DNA from: Streptomyces sp. ATexAB-D23
Lineage (GTDB): Bacteria; Actinomycetota; Actinomycetes; Streptomycetales; Streptomycetaceae
Length of the DNA stretch: 42,459 nt
Direction of reading: 5' to 3'
Assembly: GCF_000373645.1 (NCBI RefSeq)
Contig: NZ_KB892001.1
Span: forward strand, 1,154-43,612
A model generated the notes under the pieces. That model was not told the DNA's origin. It was given only the letters and a program-made list of their open reading frames with translations, and did no database searches. Made by a program: the position numbers and the translations under genes. Positions 25,391 through 33,149 of this stretch are shown here, piece by piece (position 1 is the stretch's first letter; the number at the start of each line of letters is the position of its first letter).

Positions 25391-26284
25391 ATGTCGATCG
25401 ACACCCGCCCCGAGGCGCGCCCCGCACAGCCCGTGAACCGCCCCCGCCCGGCCGTCGCCCGGCACCGCCGCAAGTGGGGCAACCCACTGGCCGGGCTCGG
25501 CTCACTGGTCTGGCTCGTGCTCGTGATCGTCCCGCTCTACACGCTCGTCTCCTCCTCGCTCATGCACCAGGACGAGGCGCTGAACGGCGATCCGCTGGCC
25601 TTCCCGACCAACCCCACGCTCGACAACTACCGCACGGTGCTGGACAGCGGCTTCTCCACGATGCTCACCAACACGGCGATCGTCGCCGTGGCCACGGTGG
25701 CGATCGTGCTGGTGCTCGCGGTGCCCGTCGCCTACGTCGCGGTACGCACCCGCAGCCGGCTCTCCGGCCTCGCCTTCCGCACCTTCCTGCTCGGCGTCGC
25801 CATCCCCGCGCAGGCCGTGATCGTGCCGCTCTACCTGCTCATCAGCAAGATGGGCCTGTACGACAGCCTGCCCGCGATCATCCTGCCGACCGCCGCCTTC
25901 GCGATGCCCGTCGCGGTGCTCATCCTCAGCGGCACCATGCGCGACGTCTCCGAGGAGATGTACGAGGCGATGGCGCTCGACGGCGCGTCGCCCCTGCGGA
26001 TGCTGTGGCAGCTGGCGATCCCGATGTCCAAGGCGGGCATCAGCACGGTCGCCATCTACACCGCCCTCCAGGCGTGGAACGGCTTCCTCTTCCCGCTGAT
26101 CCTGACCCAGTCGGAGGAGAACCGGGTGCTGACCCTCGGTCTCTTCAACTTCATGTCCCAGTTCGGGGTCAACATCCCGGCCGTGCTGGCCGCGATCGTG
26201 CTCTCCGTCGTGCCGATCTTCGCCGTGTACCTCGTGGCACGCAAGGCACTGGTCAACGGACTGATGGGGGTGGGCGGCAAGTAA
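25391..26284 (+). CDS. bxlG: Sugar ABC transporter permease, MalG type
   Basis: A 297-residue membrane protein with six predicted helices and a basic cytoplasmic N-terminus (ARHRRKWGNP). The coupling loop YEAMALDGASPLRMLWQLAI contains the EAA motif, better conserved than in the partner permease. The typical MalG-type N-terminal loop NPTLDNYRTVLDSGF is present. ATG 25391 follows the previous stop by 4 nt. Two membrane-spanning proteins plus one binding protein complete the importer except for the ATPase. Confidence 0.92.
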   Translation: MSIDTRPEARPAQPVNRPRPAVARHRRKWGNPLAGLGSLVWLVLVIVPLYTLVSSSLMHQDEALNGDPLAFPTNPTLDNYRTVLDSGFSTMLTNTAIVAVATVAIVLVLAVPVAYVAVRTRSRLSGLAFRTFLLGVAIPAQAVIVPLYLLISKMGLYDSLPAIILPTAAFAMPVAVLILSGTMRDVSEEMYEAMALDGASPLRMLWQLAIPMSKAGISTVAIYTALQAWNGFLFPLILTQSEENRVLTLGLFNFMSQFGVNIPAVLAAIVLSVVPIFAVYLVARKALVNGLMGVGGK

Positions 26285-26336
26285 CGCACCCATGCCGCCG
26301 CGTACCACCGCACTCTTGAGAGGAATCCCCGCCGCC

Positions 26337-28751
26337 ATGGCAAACCCCCCTGTTCCGCACGCCCGCAGCACCGAAGCGGCCACCACCGTCGACGGTCCGT
26401 GGCAGGACCCCGCGCTCGCCCCCGAGGAGCGGGTGGCCGATCTCGTCTCCCGGATGACCCTCCAGGAGAAGACCGCCCAGCTCTACGGAATCTGGGTGGG
26501 CGCCGACGCCGACGGGGACGGGGTCGCCCCGCACCAGAACGAGATGGTCGGCGCGATCGACTGGGACGCGCTGATCCCGCGCGGCCTCGGCCAGCTGACC
26601 CGCCCCTTCGGCACCGCACCCGTGGACCCCGCCGTGGGCGCGATCTCCCTGGCGCGGGCCCAGCAGGCCATCGTGGGCGCCGGACGGTTCGGCATTCCGG
26701 CACTCGCCCACGAGGAGTGCCTCGCCGGATTCACCGCCTGGGGCGCCACCGCCTACCCGGTCCCGCTCTCCTGGGGCGCGGCCTGGAATCCGGAGCTGGT
26801 CACCGAGATGGCCCACCGGATCGGCAGCGACATGCGGTCCGTCGGCATCCACCAGGGCCTCGCCCCGGTCCTGGACGTGGTGCGAGACCTGCGCTGGGGC
26901 CGCGTCGAGGAGACCATCGGCGAGGACCCCTACCTGGTCGCCACCATCGGCACCGCTTATGTGCGGGGCCTGGAATCCGCCGGCATCGTCGCCACCCTCA
27001 AGCACTTCGCCGGGTACGCGGCCTCGGCCGGCGCGCGCAACCTCTCACCGGTCAGGGCCGGAGCCAGGGAACTGGCCGACGTCGTCCTGCCGCCCTTCGA
27101 GATGGCGCTGCGCGAAGGCGGGGCCCGCTCCGTCATGCACTCCTACACGGAGATCGACGGAGTGCCGTCGGCGGCCGACCCCGCCCTGCTGACCGGACTC
27201 CTCCGCGACACCTGGGGCTTCGACGGCACCGTCGTCGCCGACTACTTCGCCATCGGCTTCCTGGAGACCCTGCACAAGGTCGCCGAGGACCGCGCGGACG
27301 CCGCCCGCCTCGCGCTGCGCGCCGGAGTCGACGTGGAGCTGCCCACCGTCCGCAGCTACGGCGACGAACTCGCCGCCGCCGTGCGGGCCGGCACGGTCCC
27401 CGAGGAACTCGTCGACCGCGCGCTGCGCCGCGTGCTCCTGCAGAAGTGCGAACTCGGGCTGCTCGACCCCGACTGGGCCCCGCTGCCCGCACTCCTGCGG
27501 GACGGCGACCCGGAGCAGGCGCGCGAGACCATCGACCTGGACCCGCCGCGCAACCGGGCCCTGGCCCGCGAACTGGCCGAACAGGCCGTGGTGCTGCTCG
27601 CCAACCCCGGGAACGTGCTGCCGCTGGGCGGCAGGGGACGGATCGCCGTGGTCGGGCCGCGCGCCGACGACGCGCTGGCCATGCTCGGCTGCTACTCCTT
27701 CCCCAGCCACGTCGGCGTCCTGCACCCCGAGACCGCCATGGGCATCGACATCCCGACCGTCCTCGAATCGCTGCGCGGTGAGTTCCCCGGTGCCGAGATC
27801 ACCGGAGCGTCCGGCTGCGACGTGGACGGCACGGACACCTCGGGCATCGCCGCCGCGGCGGACCTGGCCGCGGACGCGGACGTCTGCGTCGCCGTGCTGG
27901 GGGACCGGGCCGGACTGTTCGGGCGCGGCACATCGGGGGAGGGCTGCGACGCCGACGACCTCGCGCTGCCGGGCGTCCAGGGCGAACTGCTCGACGCGCT
28001 GCTGGACAGCGGCACCCCGGTCGTCCTGGTGCTGCTGGCCGGCCGCCCGTACGCGCTCGGCCGCTGGGCGGACCGCACCGCCGCCGTGGTGCAGGCGTTC
28101 TTCCCCGGTGAGGAGGGCGGCCCGGCCCTCGCCGGCGTGCTCTCCGGCCGGGTCAGCCCCTCCGGCCGGCTCCCGGTCGGCGTCCCGCGCCACCCGGGCG
28201 GCCAGCCCTGGACGTACCTCCAGCCGCCGCTGGGCCTCGCCAACGGGGTCAGCAACCTGGACCCGACGCCGCTGTACCCCTTCGGCCACGGACTGACGTA
28301 CACCTCCTTCGCCTGGGAGCCCGGCGCCCCGGCCCCCGAGGAGATCCCCACGGACGGCGGCGTGGACCTCGCGCTGACCGTCCGCAACACCGGTGACCGT
28401 GCGGGGGTGGAGGTCGTGCAGCTGTACGTGCACGACCCGGTCGCCCAGACCACCCGCCCCGACAGCCGGCTCATCGGCTATGCCCGGGTCCCGCTCGACG
28501 CGGGCGAGGAGGCGCGCGTGCGCTTCCGGTTCCACGCCGACCTGGCCTCCTTCACCGGCATCGGCGGCCGGAGGGTGGTCGAACCCGGTGCGCTGGAGCT
28601 GCGGCTCGCGGCGTCCAGCGGCGCCGAGGACGTCCGGCACACCGTCCACCTGCGCCTCACCGGCCCCGAGCGCACGCTCGACCACGGGCGCCGGCTGGTG
28701 TGCGAGGCCCTGATCGAACCCGTGACGGCCGCCGCCCCCGTACGGGGCTGA
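26337..28751 (+). CDS. bxlA: Family GH3 beta-xylosidase/beta-glucosidase, probably intracellular
   Basis: An 804-residue enzyme. ATG 26337 is preferred (GAGAGGA upstream); ATG 26292 would add 15 residues. No signal peptide is seen, fitting hydrolysis of imported oligosaccharide. Domains: (alpha/beta)8 barrel with substrate-binding segments LKHFAGYAASAG and the nucleophile Asp302 in TVVADYFAI; alpha/beta sandwich (about 390-600; VLLANPGNVLPLGGRGRIAV, then GRGTSGEGCDADDL); and fibronectin III-like C-terminus (about 660-800). The N-terminal stretch AQLYGIWVGADADGDGV is like streptomycete beta-xylosidases, which is why I favour xylosidase over glucosidase. It is the last gene of the transporter operon. 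Confidence 0.9.
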   Translation: MANPPVPHARSTEAATTVDGPWQDPALAPEERVADLVSRMTLQEKTAQLYGIWVGADADGDGVAPHQNEMVGAIDWDALIPRGLGQLTRPFGTAPVDPAVGAISLARAQQAIVGAGRFGIPALAHEECLAGFTAWGATAYPVPLSWGAAWNPELVTEMAHRIGSDMRSVGIHQGLAPVLDVVRDLRWGRVEETIGEDPYLVATIGTAYVRGLESAGIVATLKHFAGYAASAGARNLSPVRAGARELADVVLPPFEMALREGGARSVMHSYTEIDGVPSAADPALLTGLLRDTWGFDGTVVADYFAIGFLETLHKVAEDRADAARLALRAGVDVELPTVRSYGDELAAAVRAGTVPEELVDRALRRVLLQKCELGLLDPDWAPLPALLRDGDPEQARETIDLDPPRNRALARELAEQAVVLLANPGNVLPLGGRGRIAVVGPRADDALAMLGCYSFPSHVGVLHPETAMGIDIPTVLESLRGEFPGAEITGASGCDVDGTDTSGIAAAADLAADADVCVAVLGDRAGLFGRGTSGEGCDADDLALPGVQGELLDALLDSGTPVVLVLLAGRPYALGRWADRTAAVVQAFFPGEEGGPALAGVLSGRVSPSGRLPVGVPRHPGGQPWTYLQPPLGLANGVSNLDPTPLYPFGHGLTYTSFAWEPGAPAPEEIPTDGGVDLALTVRNTGDRAGVEVVQLYVHDPVAQTTRPDSRLIGYARVPLDAGEEARVRFRFHADLASFTGIGGRRVVEPGALELRLAASSGAEDVRHTVHLRLTGPERTLDHGRRLVCEALIEPVTAAAPVRG

Positions 28752-28760
28752 CCGCCCTTC

Positions 28761-28777
28761 GCCCCCGGAGCGGGGGC
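28761..28777 (+). terminator. Hairpin after the GH3 gene
   Basis: GCCCCCG-GAG-CGGGGGC, a 7-bp stem with a 3-nt loop, lies 10 bp after the GH3 stop and probably ends the transport operon before the next operator. Confidence 0.55.
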
Positions 28778-28870
28778 CGCGCGGCTCTCACCGCATCGTG
28801 CCGCCGCTCCACGCCGGGCACCTTCCCGCGCCCGTGCCTCCGGCCCTTTCGCCGGATGTGCGGGGAGGTG

Positions 28871-28885
28871 CCCGAAACTTTCGGG
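28871..28885. promoter_or_regulatory. Perfect LacI/BxlR-type operator CCCGAAACTTTCGGG
   Basis: The 15-bp sequence is a perfect palindrome (arms CCCGAAA/TTTCGGG around one C) and contains CGAAACTTTCG, the inverted-repeat form known upstream of streptomycete xylanase genes. It sits 120 bp before GH115 and directly abuts the GH10-like coding remnant. It could place GH115 under the adjacent LacI regulator. Confidence 0.7.
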
Positions 28886-28984
28886 AAAGAGGACGCGGCC
28901 GGCCTCTTCGACGAGAACCACCAGGCCAAGCCCCCCTACCGCGCCCTGCGCGACGGCCTGCCGCTCGCCGCGGGCCGGCACTGA
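28886..28984 (+). pseudogene. C-terminal remnant of a GH10 xylanase-like gene
   Basis: The translation from 28889 reads EDAAGLFDENHQAKPPYRAL and then ends RDGLPLAAGRH-stop. This matches the last strand-helix of GH10 xylanases, whose C-termini typically run LFD-x-x-(Y/F)-x-PKPAY-x-A(L/V). No start codon with ribosome site, no signal peptide and no upstream GH10 motifs lie in the same frame: before 28871 the frame holds unrelated basic sequence. The stop is 21 nt before GH115, as in an operon. The simplest reading is deletion of nearly the whole xylanase gene, leaving operator and tail. GH10 assignment rests on about 20 residues and needs a search. Confidence 0.6.
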
Positions 28985-29005
28985 GCACCGGACAAGGAGA
29001 GCAGG

Positions 29006-32000
29006 ATGGACAACGACACCCCGCGGCCCGCCAGCCGCCGATCGGTCCTCGGACTCGGTCTCGGGCTCACCGCCCTCACCGCGACACCGCTCGGTTCCCT
29101 CGTCGGCCTGTCCGCCGAGGCATCGGCCACCGGGCACGGCCCCGCCGCCCGGCCGACCGACCCCGGCGCCTACATCTCGTTCACCGCCGCGCGCGGCAGC
29201 TTCCCGCTGGTCAGGAACGGGCGCGCGACGCCCGTCCTGGTCAGCGACCACGACTGGGCGGGCGTCGTCCGGGTCGCCGGCGACCTCCGCGACGACATCC
29301 AACGCGTCACCGGTGTCCGCCCCGCCCTCTCGCACGGGGCGGTCCCGAAGGCCCGCGAGATCACGATCATCGGGACCGTGGGCCGCAGCCCCCTGATCGA
29401 CCGGCTGGCCGCCGACGGCAGACTCGACGTGTCCTCGATCCGGGGCAAGTGGGAGACCAGCCTCCAGACCGTCGTGGAGCGGCCGCTGCCGGGCGTGGAC
29501 CGCGCGTTCGTGATCGCGGGCAGCGACCAGCGCGGCACCGTCTTCGGCACGTACGACGTCTCACGCGGGATCGGCGTCTCCCCCTGGTACTGGTGGGACG
29601 ACGTCGTCCCCGTACACCGCGACGAGATCCACGTCCTGCCCGGCCGGCACACCCAGGGCACGCCGGCCGTGAAGTACCGCGGCTTCTTCATCAACGACGA
29701 GAACCCCGCCCTCGGCACCTGGGCCCCCGCCCACTTCGGCCCCGGCAAGGCGCCCGGCTTCGAGGGCGGCTTCAACGCCGACTTCTACGCCCGGGTCTTC
29801 GAGGTCATGCTCCGGCTGAAGGCCAACTACCTGTGGCCGGCCGTCTGGGGCCGCGCCTTCGCCGAGGACGACCCGCTCAACCACGCCACCGCCAAGGCGT
29901 ACGGCGTCGTCATGGGCACCTCGCACGAGGCGCCCATGATGCGCGGCATCGAGGAGTGGAACCGGCACGCGGTCGCCGCCGTACGCGACAGCGAAGGCAA
30001 CATCACCACCCCCGGCCACGACCCGTACGGCGGCACCGGCGAGTGGTCCTTCCGCCGCAACGCCGAAGCGCTCAAGGCGTACTGGGCCGAGGGCATCCGA
30101 CGGATGAAGGACGAGGACTTCGAGGGCGTCGTCACCCTCGGCATGCGCGGCAACGGCGACGTCAGCCTCCCCGACGGCGACGGCATCGAGCTGATGACCG
30201 AGATCATCGCCACCCAGCGCGAGATCCTGGCCGAGGTCTCCGGCCGGGACATCACCACGATCCCGCAGGTCTGGACGCTGTACAAGGAGGTCCAGCACTA
30301 CTGGGACCGGGGGCTGCGGGTCCCCGACGACATCACGGTGGTCCTCACCGACGACAACTGGGCCAACATCCGCAAGCTCCCCGACCTGGAGAACGGCCCC
30401 AGGGAGGGCGGCTACGGCCTGTACTACCACTTCGACTACGTCGGGGCGGGCCGCAACTACAAGTGGGTGGACACCACCTCCCTGCCCAACATGTGGGACC
30501 AGCTCCACCAGTGCGCCGCCTACGGCAACCACGGACTGTGGGTGACCAACGCCGGCGACCTCAAGGGCAACGAACTGCCCACGCAGTTCTTCCTGGAGTA
30601 CGCCTGGAACCCGGAGCGCTGGTCCCTGGACCGGCTGCCGGAGTGGGAGGAGGCCTACGCCCGGCAGAACTTCGGCGAGGAGCAGGCCGCCGAGATCGCC
30701 TCCGTGCTGCGCGACTACGCCCGGCTCCAGTCGCGCCGCAAGCCCGAACTGCTCAACCGCCGGATCACCCTCGACCCGGCCAAGGACCCGGCGACCGACG
30801 AATCGGCGGTCGTCAACGACGACCAGGCATCCCCCTTCAGCCTCGTCCACTACCGCGAGCTGGAACGCGTCACCGAGGAGTGGCGGCTCCTCGGCGAGCG
30901 GGCCGGACGGATCGGGCGCCGCCTGCCGGCCTATGCCCAGGACGCCTGGTACGAACTCGTCGGCTACGAGGTGGAAGCCACCGCCAATCTGTACGCGCTG
31001 CGCGAGGCGGAGTTCACCAACCTCCACTACGCCGCCCAGGGCCGGGCCCTCACCAACGACCTGGCAGCCACCGCCGAGGCGCGGCTCGCCGACGACTTCG
31101 CCCTGGCCGACCGCTTCAACACCCGTATCGCCGAAGGCAAATGGCGGGGCTTCCAGACCCAGCCGCACATCGACTACGGCGACGTCGAGCGCTACGGCCC
31201 CAACGCCCCCTGGCAGCAGCCCGAGATCGACGACGTCGCACTCAAGGACGTGCTCTTCCCGGCGGTCAGGCGCATCGACCTGCCCGCACGGGCCGGGATG
31301 GGCGTGGCCGTCGACGGTTCCACGGCCTGGTGGCCGCACGAGCGGACCCGAGCCGTGCTGCCGGTCTTCAGCCCGTATCAGACCCGGCCCGCGCAGTACA
31401 TCGAGGTGTTCAACCGGGGCCGCGCCCCGTTCGACTACCGGGTGCGGACCGGAGCGCCCTGGCTGAGCGCCGACCGGGTCCGCGGCCGGGTCACCGCCCA
31501 GGACCGGATCACCCTGCGCGTCGACTGGGACCGGGCGCCCAAGGGCGTCACCGAGGTACCGGTGACGGTCACCGGACCCGGCGGCGCGGAGGTCGTGGTC
31601 ACCGCGGTCGTCGACCGTCCGGCCCTCTCCCGCGCCCGCCTCGACGGCTTTGTGGAGGCCGGCGGATACGTCTCCATCGAGGCCGACCACTACAGCCGTG
31701 CCGTCGGCGGCCGGGGCATCAGCTGGCAGCGCATCCCCGGCATCGGGCGGACCGGTGCCGGGATGGAGCCCTTCCCGGTCACCGCCGCCCGGCAGACGCC
31801 CGGCGGCCGGGGCCCGCGGCTGGAGTACCGGGTCAGCCTCTTCACCACCGGGCCGGTCACCGTCCACGCCCACCTCTCCCCCCGCAACAACCCGCTGCCG
31901 ACCGACGGCCTGACGTACGCCGTCTCCTTCGACGACGCCACTCCGCAACGGGTGAACGTCACGAAGGCAACGGGTGCCGACGACGGGACCATGAACGCCC

Positions 32001-32188
32001 AGTGGGCCCGCAACACCTCCGACAACGTCAACATCACCGGCACCGTCCACCGCATCGCGACGCCCGGTGTGCATGTGCTGAAATTCTGGATGGTCGACCC
32101 GACGGTGGTGCTCCAGAACCTGGTGGTCGACACCGGCGGCCTCGAACCCAGCTACCTCGGCCCGCCGGAGAGCCTCCGGCTGCGCTGA
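29006..32188 (+). CDS. Family GH115 xylan alpha-1,2-glucuronidase, secreted by Tat
   Basis: A 1060-residue enzyme from ATG 29006 with AAGGAGA at ideal spacing. The N-terminus SRRSVLGLGLGLTALTA is a twin-arginine signal, cut near ASATG (about 40). The mature protein has the GH115 order: N-terminal domain (about 50-190; SDHDWAGVVRVAGDLRDDIQ), catalytic barrel (about 200-560; KYRGFFINDENPALGTW, GVVMGTSHEAPMMRGIEEWN, VVLTDDNWANIRKLPDL), helical domain (about 565-760), and C-terminal beta-sandwich domains (about 800-1055). GH115 removes (4-O-methyl)glucuronic acid from xylan and xylooligosaccharides. It would debranch xylan outside the cell so the neighbouring importer and GH3 enzyme can use the products. 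A strong hairpin follows. Confidence 0.93.
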   Translation: MDNDTPRPASRRSVLGLGLGLTALTATPLGSLVGLSAEASATGHGPAARPTDPGAYISFTAARGSFPLVRNGRATPVLVSDHDWAGVVRVAGDLRDDIQRVTGVRPALSHGAVPKAREITIIGTVGRSPLIDRLAADGRLDVSSIRGKWETSLQTVVERPLPGVDRAFVIAGSDQRGTVFGTYDVSRGIGVSPWYWWDDVVPVHRDEIHVLPGRHTQGTPAVKYRGFFINDENPALGTWAPAHFGPGKAPGFEGGFNADFYARVFEVMLRLKANYLWPAVWGRAFAEDDPLNHATAKAYGVVMGTSHEAPMMRGIEEWNRHAVAAVRDSEGNITTPGHDPYGGTGEWSFRRNAEALKAYWAEGIRRMKDEDFEGVVTLGMRGNGDVSLPDGDGIELMTEIIATQREILAEVSGRDITTIPQVWTLYKEVQHYWDRGLRVPDDITVVLTDDNWANIRKLPDLENGPREGGYGLYYHFDYVGAGRNYKWVDTTSLPNMWDQLHQCAAYGNHGLWVTNAGDLKGNELPTQFFLEYAWNPERWSLDRLPEWEEAYARQNFGEEQAAEIASVLRDYARLQSRRKPELLNRRITLDPAKDPATDESAVVNDDQASPFSLVHYRELERVTEEWRLLGERAGRIGRRLPAYAQDAWYELVGYEVEATANLYALREAEFTNLHYAAQGRALTNDLAATAEARLADDFALADRFNTRIAEGKWRGFQTQPHIDYGDVERYGPNAPWQQPEIDDVALKDVLFPAVRRIDLPARAGMGVAVDGSTAWWPHERTRAVLPVFSPYQTRPAQYIEVFNRGRAPFDYRVRTGAPWLSADRVRGRVTAQDRITLRVDWDRAPKGVTEVPVTVTGPGGAEVVVTAVVDRPALSRARLDGFVEAGGYVSIEADHYSRAVGGRGISWQRIPGIGRTGAGMEPFPVTAARQTPGGRGPRLEYRVSLFTTGPVTVHAHLSPRNNPLPTDGLTYAVSFDDATPQRVNVTKATGADDGTMNAQWARNTSDNVNITGTVHRIATPGVHVLKFWMVDPTVVLQNLVVDTGGLEPSYLGPPESLRLR

Positions 32189-32206
32189 GCCCGGGGGTCC
32201 GGGCCG

Positions 32207-32238
32207 GTCCCGCCCGGCCGGTGCGTGCCGGGCGGGAC
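32207..32238 (+). terminator. Terminator after GH115
   Basis: GTCCCGCCCGG (32207-32217) pairs perfectly with CCGGGCGGGAC (32228-32238), an 11-bp stem with a 10-nt loop, 19 bp after the stop codon. It separates the xylan locus from the small genes that follow. Confidence 0.75.
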
Positions 32239-32259
32239 GAGGGAAGAGAGAGCGGAACG

Positions 32260-32640
32260 ATGACGAGCGAGAACGCGGACACCGGGATCTGGGAGATCGC
32301 CCCCGCCGGGGCGGAGGTCGGGATCACCGTCGCCACGCCGTCCGCAGAGCACTCCTTCCGGTGCACCCCCGCCCGCGCCCGGGAACTGGCCACCGCCCTC
32401 CGCCTCGCGGCGGACGAGGCCGAGAGCGGCCCGGCGGACCCCGTCACCGTCAGGGCGGACGAACTGCGCCGGGGCGACGTACGCGACGGCGACCGCGTCA
32501 TGACGGTGGAGGCCGTCCGGACCGACGGGGGCACCGCCCACGTCACCTGGACCTCGGGCGCCGGGCGCAGCTGGAACCAGATGTACGGCGCGGACGCCCG
32601 CATCCCGCTCCGCCGCCGGGGCCGCCTGCCCGGCGCCTGA
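32260..32640 (+). CDS. Small hypothetical protein
   Basis: A 126-residue protein from ATG 32260, with a purine-rich GAGGGAAGAGAGAG upstream. It lies after the GH115 terminator inside a longer open frame, and coding is supported by codon-position GC and a protein-like composition: acidic N-terminal half (WEIAPAGAEVGITVATPS, then a helix RARELATALRLAADEAES) and a basic beta-rich C-terminal half (VTWTSGAGRSWNQMYGADAR). No signal peptide, membrane helix or known domain was recognised. It is followed after 94 bp by a DUF1876 gene on the same strand. Function unknown. Confidence 0.65.
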   Translation: MTSENADTGIWEIAPAGAEVGITVATPSAEHSFRCTPARARELATALRLAADEAESGPADPVTVRADELRRGDVRDGDRVMTVEAVRTDGGTAHVTWTSGAGRSWNQMYGADARIPLRRRGRLPGA

Positions 32641-32734
32641 GCCCGCGCGAAGCCCCGGGAGTCCGCCCCGCCCGGTCGCGCGTCATCACCGCGGCGGGCG
32701 CACCCTGGAGAGGAGACCCCCGGAGGTGAGCGCC

Positions 32735-33007
32735 ATGACACGAACCGCTGTCGGATGGCACATCGAGCTGGAATTCGAGGAAGACACCCACCGCACCCGC
32801 GCCGCCGCCCTGGTGCGGCTCTCCGACGGTCAGGAGGTACGCGCCCACGGTTACGCGAGCCGCCATCCCTCCGACGCGGAACAGCCCCGGGTGGGGGAGG
32901 AGATCGCGGGAGCGCGCGCACTGAACGAACTGGCGATGAAGCTGCTGACCAAGGCCCACGACGAGATCGACGAGGCCTCCGGCCGCACCTCGTACCCGCT
33001 GACCTGA
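32735..33007 (+). CDS. DUF1876 (dsRBD-like fold) small protein
   Basis: A 90-residue protein from ATG 32735. The very strong Shine-Dalgarno GGAGGTGA six nt upstream decides this start over GTG 32726. The sequence has the DUF1876 pattern seen in actinobacteria (Rv2632c type): WHIELEFEEDTHRTRAAALV, then RAHGYASRHPSD, and ending in the helix ARALNELAMKLLTKAHDEI. The family has a small alpha/beta fold resembling dsRNA-binding domains, and its members are stress- or hypoxia-responsive in mycobacteria; a role here is not known. Predicted cytoplasmic. Confidence 0.9.
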   Translation: MTRTAVGWHIELEFEEDTHRTRAAALVRLSDGQEVRAHGYASRHPSDAEQPRVGEEIAGARALNELAMKLLTKAHDEIDEASGRTSYPLT

Positions 33008-33062
33008 CGGCGCCGGCCCGACGGCGGGCACCACCCGGCGGGCACTCGCGCACGGCTCCTTG

Positions 33063-33115
33063 TACGAAGGGCGTCGTAATTTGACGGCCTTCGTAGTACG
33101 GGATGTATCGTACTA
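33063..33115. promoter_or_regulatory. Promoter with overlapping inverted repeats upstream of the OYE gene
   Basis: A -35 box TTGACG (33081-33086) is followed 19 bp later by TATCGT (33106-33111). TAGTACG (33094-33100) and CGTACTA (33109-33115) form perfect 7-bp arms around GGATGTAT, covering the spacer and -10 box. A second perfect pair, TACGAAGG (33063-33070) and CCTTCGTA (33088-33095), brackets the -35 box. The arms overlap at 33094-33095. This is the layout of a dimeric repressor such as TetR, MarR or HxlR; no such regulator gene is in the window. Confidence 0.6.
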
Positions 33116-33149
33116 GCGATCCTTCCGTACCGGCGAAACGGAGTCCGTC

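Noticed and set aside
29561..32074. Long antisense frame opposite GH115
   Set aside because: Same composition artefact, with no ribosome site and no family signature.
28798..32640. 1280-codon open frame overlapping GH115
   Set aside because: It is basic, Arg/Pro/Gly-rich and unlike any protein family over most of its length; GH115 in another frame has clear domains. Only the last 126 codons (from 32260) are called.
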